DNA of 12,581 bases from Paracoccaceae bacterium. GTDB taxonomy: Bacteria; Pseudomonadota; Alphaproteobacteria; Rhodobacterales; Rhodobacteraceae. The notes beneath the pieces are model-generated. The model searched no databases. It was not told the DNA's origin and worked only from the letters and a program-made list of their open reading frames with translations. Shown here in pieces: positions 7,580 to 12,581 of the stretch. Location: contig SBFT01000013.1 in the NCBI GenBank assembly GCA_006227805.1, positions 1 to 12,581 of the forward strand, given 5' to 3'. Each line of letters starts with the position of its first letter. Position 1 is the stretch's first letter. The translations under genes were made by a program, and so were the position numbers.

Positions 7580-8447
7580 GCCGCGCATCGGATACCTTGG
7601 CACCGGCCTCATGGGCGGACCCATGGCGATCAACCTGGTCAAGGCCGGTCATGCGGTCACGGTCTGGAACCGGTCCCCCGAGAAATGCGCGGCTGCCGTC
7701 GCGGCAGGCGCCACGCAGGCGGCGACGCCCGCCGACCTCGCCCGCGCCTCGGACGTCATCATGTGCTGCCTGACGAATGCCAGGGCGGTCGAGGCGGTCG
7801 TCTTCGGGCCTGACGGGATCGCGGGGGTGAAAGGCCCGTCGCTTCTGATCGACTTCTCCTCGATGGACCCTGCCCTCACGCGCGAGTTCGGCGAAAGGTT
7901 GCGCGCGGCGAACGGCATGGGCTGGGTCGACGCGCCGGTCTCGGGCGGGACGCCTGCGGCGATCGCGGGCACTCTGACGATCATGGCGGGCGGCACGGAG
8001 GCGGATTTCGCCCGCGCCGCGCCCCTGATGGAACCCCTGTCCCAGCGCGTCACGCATATGGGACCGGCGGGCGCGGGGCAGATGACGAAACTGGTCAACC
8101 AGATCCTGTCGGGCGGCATGATGGCGCTGACGGCGGAGGCGGTGAACTTCGCGAAGGCCACCGGTGTGGACGCCGCGCGCCTGACGCAGGCGCTGGCGGG
8201 CGGGTTCGCCGATTCGAAGCCCTTCCAGCTTCTGGCCCCGCGCATGGCGGCGGAGAGCTTCGAGAACCCTCTCGGCACCGTCGCCATGATGCTGAAGGAC
8301 CTCGACACCGTGGCCGCCGTGGCGCAAGGCCGCGCGGCGCTGCCGATGACCGACATGGCACGCGACCTCATGCGCCGCGCGGGCGAGATGGGTCATGCCG
8401 AGGACGACATCTCGACCATCGTGCTGGCCCTGAAAGGCCGGACCTGA
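7572..8447 (+). CDS. 3-hydroxyisobutyrate dehydrogenase-family oxidoreductase (GarR/MmsB-like)
   Basis: A 291-residue beta-hydroxyacid dehydrogenase, normal for the family, which interconverts 3-hydroxy acids with semialdehydes (3-hydroxyisobutyrate, tartronate semialdehyde, 3-hydroxypropionate). The N-terminal Rossmann motif is GTGLMG at residues 10-15, followed by NRSP at 33-36, where Arg34 suggests a preference for NADP(H). The substrate-binding DAPVSGG is at 120-126, the catalytic Lys173 lies in GAGQMTKLVNQ, and Lys242 in LKDLD is also conserved. The ATG at 7572 lies inside the last codons of the IlvD-like gene (8-base overlap), so the two are translationally coupled and probably act in the same pathway; an earlier in-frame ATG at 7278 would run through the dehydratase gene and is not used. 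Which semialdehyde it handles cannot be read from the sequence. Confidence 0.9.
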   Translation: MSRPRIGYLGTGLMGGPMAINLVKAGHAVTVWNRSPEKCAAAVAAGATQAATPADLARASDVIMCCLTNARAVEAVVFGPDGIAGVKGPSLLIDFSSMDPALTREFGERLRAANGMGWVDAPVSGGTPAAIAGTLTIMAGGTEADFARAAPLMEPLSQRVTHMGPAGAGQMTKLVNQILSGGMMALTAEAVNFAKATGVDAARLTQALAGGFADSKPFQLLAPRMAAESFENPLGTVAMMLKDLDTVAAVAQGRAALPMTDMARDLMRRAGEMGHAEDDISTIVLALKGRT

Positions 8448-8476
8448 CCGCGGGACAGGCCTGACCGGGACAGGCC
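8445..8476 (+). repeat. Imperfect tandem repeat forming a GC hairpin after the dehydrogenase stop
   Basis: Starting at the stop codon, a TGACC(GC)GGGACAGGCC unit is followed directly by TGACCGGGACAGGCC, with the 10-mer GGGACAGGCC at 8452-8461 and 8467-8476. The junction makes a perfect 6-base stem, GGCCTG (8458-8463) with CAGGCC (8471-8476), around a 7-base loop. It lies in the 65-base gap between convergent genes, a natural place for termination, but no T-run follows, so an intrinsic terminator is only possible. Confidence 0.45.
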
Positions 8477-8512
8477 GGATCGCGCGCGCATCTCCCCGCC
8501 GGTTGAGGTGGA

Positions 8513-9370
8513 TCAGTCGGCCGGGGCCAGCACGAAGTCGACCTCGACCACCGCCTCGGGCGCGCGCCGGGTCGTGACGCCCGGATCCTCGCCCTCCCGG
8601 ACGGGGCGGACCCGGGCGATCAGCGACGAGCGGACCCCGAAGACCGCATCCTCGTCGAGATACTCCATGTTCTCGAAGAACACCTCGGTCGTGATCGAGG
8701 ACATCCCGGGCGCGCGCAGGATGAAGTGCAGATGCGCGGGCCTCCAGGCATGGCGGTCGCCCGCGCGCAGCAACGCGCCCACCGGGCCGTCATAGGGCAC
8801 CGTGTAGGGCCTTGGCAGGACGGTCGTGTACCAGAATTCGCCCTTGTCGTCGGTCTCGAACACGCCGCGCAGGTCCATCTTGTCCTGGCCCTGTTCCTGG
8901 ATCGGATAGGTGCCCGCCGCGTCGGCCTGCCAGGTGTCGACGATGGCGCCCGCCAGCGGCCTGTGCCGGGTATCGCTGACCTTGCCGCGCACCAGAACGC
9001 AGACCCCCGCGCGACCCGCGGCCAGATCGGCCCCGAGCGGCATGCGCGGCGCGTCGTCCACGTAGAACGGCCCCAGGTTCGAGCCTTCGGTCGCCCCGTC
9101 CCTGGAATTGATCATGTCGACCAGCGCCGAAAAGCCCAGCACGTCGGAGAGCAGGATGAATTCGTGCCGTTCCGGGGTCGAGATCCTGCCGCAGTCGTAG
9201 AGGAACGTCAGCACCCGCATCCATTCCTCGTGGGTCAGCCGGTTTTCCCGTGTGTAGTCGTGCAGGTGGTCGATCAGGCCATGCAGCAACTGCTCGAACC
9301 GGCTGCCCTTTTCGGTGCGGAACGTGTCCTTCACGGCCTGGGTTATGGTGAACTGGTCGATATCGCGCAT
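8513..9370 (-). CDS. Intradiol ring-cleavage dioxygenase (hydroxyquinol/catechol 1,2-dioxygenase type)
   Basis: A 285-residue non-haem Fe(III) enzyme that opens a catecholic ring between the two hydroxyls to give a muconate or maleylacetate. The N-terminal helical dimerisation domain (about residues 5-95) ends in the family's E-G-S-N-L-G-P-F-Y stretch. The catalytic beta-sandwich carries all four iron ligands: Tyr155 (AGTY), Tyr189 (RPYTVP, before DGPVG), His213 and His215 (PAHLHF). The GPFYVDDAP region and length resemble hydroxyquinol 1,2-dioxygenases more than catechol enzymes, but the substrate remains inference. The ATG at 9370 has GGAGG about five bases upstream; an alternative start at 9415 would add 15 low-complexity residues. 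It lies downstream of matB in the same direction, separated by 194 bases, so it may have its own promoter. Neither maleylacetate reductase nor muconate cycloisomerase is in the window. Confidence 0.9.
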   Translation of the reverse strand: MRDIDQFTITQAVKDTFRTEKGSRFEQLLHGLIDHLHDYTRENRLTHEEWMRVLTFLYDCGRISTPERHEFILLSDVLGFSALVDMINSRDGATEGSNLGPFYVDDAPRMPLGADLAAGRAGVCVLVRGKVSDTRHRPLAGAIVDTWQADAAGTYPIQEQGQDKMDLRGVFETDDKGEFWYTTVLPRPYTVPYDGPVGALLRAGDRHAWRPAHLHFILRAPGMSSITTEVFFENMEYLDEDAVFGVRSSLIARVRPVREGEDPGVTTRRAPEAVVEVDFVLAPAD

Positions 9371-9564
9371 GGTGTCCTCCCCCCGGGGACCGGACTGGCG
9401 CGGCCCCCCTCGCATTGCGGCTCGAGGTCAGGGTAGACCGCGCCATCGCATTCGGCACAAGCAATTCTTTTCGCGCGGCGAAGATACCGCCCCGGGGGCC
9501 GATCATGCGCATCCCGACCAGGCGCGAGGTCTTTCCCCTGCCCCGACGCCCGAACCCCGGGGGC
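9371..9564 (-). promoter_or_regulatory. Gap upstream of the dioxygenase; possible promoter and matB terminator region
   Basis: A 194-base non-coding gap between the matB stop and the dioxygenase start, the longest in the window. The only AT-rich patch is 9457-9472 (CAAGCAATTCTTTT on the plus strand), a plausible place for a dioxygenase promoter, though I cannot assign -35 and -10 boxes at good spacing. CCCCGGGG occurs three times, at 9381-9388, 9490-9497 and 9555-9562; the last is directly downstream of the matB stop. No classical hairpin followed by a T-run is seen. TCGCATT occurs twice, at 9410-9416 and 9446-9452. Nothing here looks coding. Confidence 0.35.
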
Positions 9565-11082
9565 TCAGGCCTCGGCGAAGAGGTCCTTGTAGGTGTCGCG
9601 CAGGATGTTCTTCTGGACCTTGCCCATCGTGTTGCGCGGCAATTCGTCGACCAGGATCAGCCGGCGGGGATGCTTGAACCGCGCCAGGCGCGCCCGCGCC
9701 GCCGCCGAAACCGCCTCGAGGTCGGGTCTTGCCCCGGGCTCGGCCACGATCAGGGCCAGCACGGTTTCGCCGAAATCGGCATGGGGCACGCCGATCACGG
9801 CGCTTTCCAGCACGCCGGGCTGTTCGTCGAGGATCAGCTCGATCTCCTTGGGGTAGATGTTGTAGCCGCCCGAGATGATCAGGTCCTTGTTGCGTCCGAC
9901 GATGGTGACATAGCCGTCGGCATCGCGGATCCCCAGGTCGCCGGTGATGAAGAACCCGTCCGCGCGCAACTCGGCCGCCGTCTTGTCCGGCATCTGCCAG
10001 TAGCCCTTGAAGACGTTGCGCCCGCGCACCTCGATCTGGCCCACCTCGCCTGTCGGCACCTCGGCACCGGTCTCCGGGTCGCAGACCTTGAGGTCCACCC
10101 CCGGCAAGGGAAAGCCCACCGTCCCCGCGCGGCGTTCGCCGTCATAGGGGTTCGAGGTGTTCATGTTGGTTTCCGTCATGCCATAGCGTTCCAGGATGCG
10201 ATGGCCCGTGCGCTCCTCGAAGCGGATGTGGGTTTCGGCCAGCAGGGGCGCGCTGCCCGACACGAAAAGGCGCATATGCGCGACCAGATCGCGGGTGAAG
10301 CGCGGATCGTCCAGAAGCCGCGTGTAGAAGGTGGGCACGCCCATCATCGTCGTCGCCTTCGGCAGCCAGGCGATCATCCGGTCGATGTCGAGCCTGGGCA
10401 GGAAGATCATCGAGCCGCCCGCGACCAGCGTGACGTTCGTCGCGACGAACAGCCCATGCGTGTGAAAGATCGGCAGCGCATGGAGCAGCACGTCCCTCGC
10501 CGTGAAGCGCCAGTAGTCCGCCAGCGTCTCGGCATTGGACAGAAGGTTGTCCTGGCTCAGCATCGCGCCCTTCGAGCGCCCCGTGGTCCCCGAGGTATAG
10601 AGGATCGCCGCCAGGTCGTCCGGCCCGCGCGGGACGGTGGCGAAGCTGTCCGGCCTTGATGCGGCCTTCCCGGTCAGCGAGCCCGAGCCATCGGCGTTCA
10701 GCGTCTCGAGCTGCGCGCCGAGGCGGTCCGCGATGGGGGCCAGCGCCGCCGCCTGCCCTGCGTCGCAGACAATGAGGGCCGCGCCCGAATCCTCGAAGAA
10801 ATAGGTCAGTTCGTCCACGGTATAGGCCGTGTTCAGGGGCAGGAAGACAAAGCCGCCCTGCGCGCAGGCCCCATAAAGCGCCAGCGCCTGCGGTGACTTC
10901 TCGACCTGCGCCGCGACCCGGTCGCCGGGTTGCAGGCCCGCGTCGCGCAGGACATGGGCGATCCGCGCGGCCTGGCCCAGGAAGTCGGCGTAGGACATGG
11001 TGCTCCCGTCCGGCAGATGCAGGAAGGGATCGCCGCGCCCGGAATGGCGGGCGAACAGCCGGTCAAAGAGCGGGTTGACCAT
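9565..11082 (-). CDS. matB: Malonyl-CoA synthetase (malonate-CoA ligase)
   Basis: A 505-residue cytoplasmic ANL-family acyl-CoA synthetase that activates malonate (and often methylmalonate) with ATP and CoA. The adenylation motifs are in order: P-loop YTSGTTGRSKG at 162-172, YGMTET at 300-305, TGD at 380-382, GGYNIYPKEIE at 405-415, and the C-terminal Lys488 in NTMGKVQKN, the invariant adenylation lysine that is also a known site of reversible acetylation in this family. The run ERYGMTET-x-MNTSNPY followed by RRAGTVG-x-PLPG at about 298-328 is characteristic of MatB; the arginine near 271 and the SGSAPL stretch at 275-280 line the malonate site in the family. The ATG at 11082 lies 12 bases beyond the matA stop with GAGGAG overlapping that stop, so matA and matB are co-translated. 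Its function is well supported by the adjacent malonyl-CoA decarboxylase and TRAP permease. Confidence 0.96.
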   Translation of the reverse strand: MVNPLFDRLFARHSGRGDPFLHLPDGSTMSYADFLGQAARIAHVLRDAGLQPGDRVAAQVEKSPQALALYGACAQGGFVFLPLNTAYTVDELTYFFEDSGAALIVCDAGQAAALAPIADRLGAQLETLNADGSGSLTGKAASRPDSFATVPRGPDDLAAILYTSGTTGRSKGAMLSQDNLLSNAETLADYWRFTARDVLLHALPIFHTHGLFVATNVTLVAGGSMIFLPRLDIDRMIAWLPKATTMMGVPTFYTRLLDDPRFTRDLVAHMRLFVSGSAPLLAETHIRFEERTGHRILERYGMTETNMNTSNPYDGERRAGTVGFPLPGVDLKVCDPETGAEVPTGEVGQIEVRGRNVFKGYWQMPDKTAAELRADGFFITGDLGIRDADGYVTIVGRNKDLIISGGYNIYPKEIELILDEQPGVLESAVIGVPHADFGETVLALIVAEPGARPDLEAVSAAARARLARFKHPRRLILVDELPRNTMGKVQKNILRDTYKDLFAEA

Positions 11083-11094
11083 GGCGCGGTCTCC

Positions 11095-12345
11095 TCAGGT
11101 CGTGATCTTCTCGGCGGCGGCCGCCAGGCCCGCGATCTCGGACGAGGCGGCGACGTCATGGGCGGTGGCGAAGCCTTCGTGGTTTTGCGCGACCTGTTTG
11201 AGATCGTAAAGGTAATTCACCATCACCCCCGCCGATTGCCGCATCCCCTTCTCGGACGTGTCGGCGCGCGCGTGCACCTGGTGGACCAGGGCGCCATTGC
11301 CCAGATGGAAGCGCGCCACCGGGTCCATCGGCAGGCCGTCCTCGCGCTTGGCGCGGATCAGGTAGAAGGCCGCAAGGCTCAGCAACTGCTTGTCCGAGGC
11401 CGGTGTCAGGCCGGGATGCGCGCCCGCAAGCCAGTGCGAGAAGCCCGGGATCGGCGAGAGCGTCACGAAGGTCCTGATCCCCGGCAGCGCCGCCACGAGG
11501 TCCGAGGCGACCTGCTTGATCAGCGAATTGCCGAAGGAAATCCCCGCCAGCCCGTCCTGGCAGTTCGAGATCGAGTAGAACACCGCCGTGTCGGCCTCGT
11601 CCGAGGCGAGTTGCCTGCGGTCATCGGCCAGAAGCGCCTGAACCGATTTTGCGATGCCCCTGGTCAGGGCGACTTCCACGAAGATCAGCGGTTCGTCCGG
11701 CATCGCGGGGTGGAAGAAGGCATAGCACCGCCGGTCGGTCGGCTCGAGCCGCAGGCGCAGGTCGCGCCAGCTTTCGATCGCGTGGACCGCCTCGTAGGCG
11801 ATGATCTTCTCCAGGATATGCGCGGGGCTTTCCCAGCTGATGCGGCGCAGGACCAGGAATCCGCGGTTGAACCAGCTGGCGAAGAGATGCCGGAAATCGA
11901 GGTCCAGCGCCAGAAGCGCCTCGTCGCCGCGCGCCAGGCGCAGAAGGTCCGCCCGCATCTGGACCAGCGCATGGGTGGCGCCGGGCACCTGGTTCAGGCG
12001 GCGGATCAGCTCCTGCCGGGGTGGTTCGGCCGCCGCCATGACCGCGCGGTAGGTCTCCTTCGACTGTCCTTCCGCCTCGTAGGCGTCGAGCGCCATGCGC
12101 AGACGGTCCGGCACGATCGCGAGGTCGGTGGCGACATGGCGGAAGAAGGCCAGCCTTTCGTCCTCCTCCATCTCGCCGTAGCGGTCGATGATCTGGCGCG
12201 CCAGTCCCGTTCCCGACACCTCGCCCGTGCTGCCGATCAGGTCGGCGACCACCGCCTCGATCGGGCGGCTGTCGCGCCGCGCCGGGCCCCAGGGGCGATA
12301 GCGCCGCTCGAAGACGGTCGACAGGATATCGGCGAAGATCGTCAC
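11095..12345 (-). CDS. matA: Malonyl-CoA decarboxylase
   Basis: Converts malonyl-CoA to acetyl-CoA and CO2, the second step after MatB. The 416-residue protein has the family's two-part layout: an N-terminal helical domain (about 1-150) and a C-terminal GNAT-like catalytic domain. Signature stretches are seen: RISWESPA near 168-175, FYSISNCQ-x-GL-x-GI-x-FG at 256-272, TLSPIPGF at 295-302 and ARFHLGNGA at 344-352. By comparison with characterised enzymes Ser297 and His347 are the catalytic pair. The start is the GTG at 12345, whose GTGA overlaps the permease stop by four bases; the longer in-frame opening to 12429 would run into the permease gene with unlike sequence and is rejected. The order permease-matA-matB matches known rhizobial-type mat operons. 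No organelle or export signal is present, as expected for a cytoplasmic enzyme. Confidence 0.95.
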   Translation of the reverse strand: MTIFADILSTVFERRYRPWGPARRDSRPIEAVVADLIGSTGEVSGTGLARQIIDRYGEMEEDERLAFFRHVATDLAIVPDRLRMALDAYEAEGQSKETYRAVMAAAEPPRQELIRRLNQVPGATHALVQMRADLLRLARGDEALLALDLDFRHLFASWFNRGFLVLRRISWESPAHILEKIIAYEAVHAIESWRDLRLRLEPTDRRCYAFFHPAMPDEPLIFVEVALTRGIAKSVQALLADDRRQLASDEADTAVFYSISNCQDGLAGISFGNSLIKQVASDLVAALPGIRTFVTLSPIPGFSHWLAGAHPGLTPASDKQLLSLAAFYLIRAKREDGLPMDPVARFHLGNGALVHQVHARADTSEKGMRQSAGVMVNYLYDLKQVAQNHEGFATAHDVAASSEIAGLAAAAEKITT

Positions 12346-12581
12346 AGCGCGGGGCCCATCACCAGATCGGGCAGCCAGGTCGCCAGCCCCGGGAAGATGC
12401 ACAGCAGGATGATCGCCAGGACCATGCATCCTACATAGGGAAGCGACCCGATCAGGATGGTCTTCAGCTTGATGTCGGGCGCGATGCCGTTGATCACGTA
12501 GAGGTTCAGACCGACCGGCGGTGAGATCAGGCCGATCTCCATGTTGATCGTCAGGATCACCGCGAACCAGATCGGATCGAA
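12342..12581 (-). CDS. TRAP transporter large permease (DctM type), C-terminal end, probable malonate transporter MatM (truncated by window edge)
   Basis: The last 79 residues of a DctM-type permease; the frame stays open to the window edge. It begins FDPIWFA and continues through MEIGLISPPVGLNLYV, the conserved re-entrant segment of the second half of DctM, then NGIAPDIK and a final hydrophobic helix ending in FPGLATWLPDLV. The same landmarks, in the same spacing, occur at the end of the complete dctM gene in this window (FDPIWF, EISLITPPVGLNVFV, LPDVK, LWLPSLV). Its TGA overlaps the matA GTG start, tying it to malonate use, so it is most likely the MatM component of a MatPQM malonate transporter. 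The receptor and small permease should be just outside the right edge. The specificity is inferred from context only. Confidence 0.88.
   Translation of the reverse strand, partial: FDPIWFAVILTINMEIGLISPPVGLNLYVINGIAPDIKLKTILIGSLPYVGCMVLAIILLCIFPGLATWLPDLVMGPAL

Noticed and set aside
5792..7642. 616-codon open frame on the minus strand
   Set aside because: It lies wholly antisense to the IlvD-like gene, whose plus-strand product has complete metal-binding motifs. The minus-strand product is rich in His, Arg, Gly and Ala with no recognisable domain, a usual by-product of very high GC codon use.
9415..10659. 414-codon open frame on the plus strand
   Set aside because: Antisense to matB, which shows every acyl-CoA synthetase motif; no homology signal in the plus-strand product.
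10930..12438. 502-codon open frame on the plus strand
   Set aside because: Antisense to matA and the start of matB, both unmistakable; its translation is low-complexity Arg/Gly/Val-rich with no domain.
1..12581. CRISPR array, tRNA/rRNA genes, insertion sequences, toxin-antitoxin or defence genes
   Set aside because: No regularly spaced repeats, cloverleaf-like segments, terminal inverted repeats with a transposase, or small paired genes were seen; coding density is almost complete with metabolic genes.

Overview
The window looks like a piece of an alphaproteobacterial chromosome or large plasmid, probably from a Rhodobacterales-type (Paracoccaceae-like) organism. This rests on very high GC with G/C-ending codons, tightly packed operons with 1-8 base overlaps, two TRAP carboxylate transporters within 10 kb, and a matM-matA-matB malonate block. 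The taxonomic call is inference; there is no rRNA or other marker gene here. Everything recognisable is catabolic or transport. No transcription regulator, mobile element, CRISPR array or RNA gene was found.

Left block, plus strand (1-4966): the end of a short-chain dehydrogenase/reductase (SDR) whose catalytic Tyr and Lys are replaced by Phe and Asn, a metal-dependent cyclase-family hydrolase (kynurenine formamidase/isatin hydrolase type), a second SDR that is fully canonical, then a complete tripartite TRAP transporter in the order DctP, DctQ, DctM. The first three genes overlap at stop/start codons. The transporter genes follow after 83 bases with their own strong ribosome binding site.

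Middle block (4980-8447): a 2-keto-4-pentenoate hydratase/2-oxohexenedioate decarboxylase-family gene on the minus strand converges on dctM. It diverges from a plus-strand pair: an IlvD/Edd-family dehydratase and a 3-hydroxyisobutyrate dehydrogenase-like reductase that overlaps it by 8 bases. The 89-base divergent gap carries nested inverted repeats and is the best operator candidate in the window. These enzymes and the left block plausibly form one pathway: a carboxylate is imported, a ring or amide/lactone bond is hydrolysed, hydroxyls are oxidised or reduced, a 2,3-dihydroxy acid is dehydrated to a 2-oxo acid, and a hydratase/decarboxylase and a semialdehyde reductase finish it. The substrate cannot be read from the sequence.

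Right block, minus strand (8513-12581): read in the direction of transcription, this is the C-terminal end of a second TRAP DctM-type permease, malonyl-CoA decarboxylase (matA), malonyl-CoA synthetase (matB) and, after a 194-base gap, an intradiol ring-cleavage dioxygenase of catechol/hydroxyquinol type with all four iron ligands. The permease-matA-matB block is a standard malonate uptake and use operon: malonate is imported, activated to malonyl-CoA and decarboxylated to acetyl-CoA. Its periplasmic binding protein and small permease subunit should lie just beyond the right edge.
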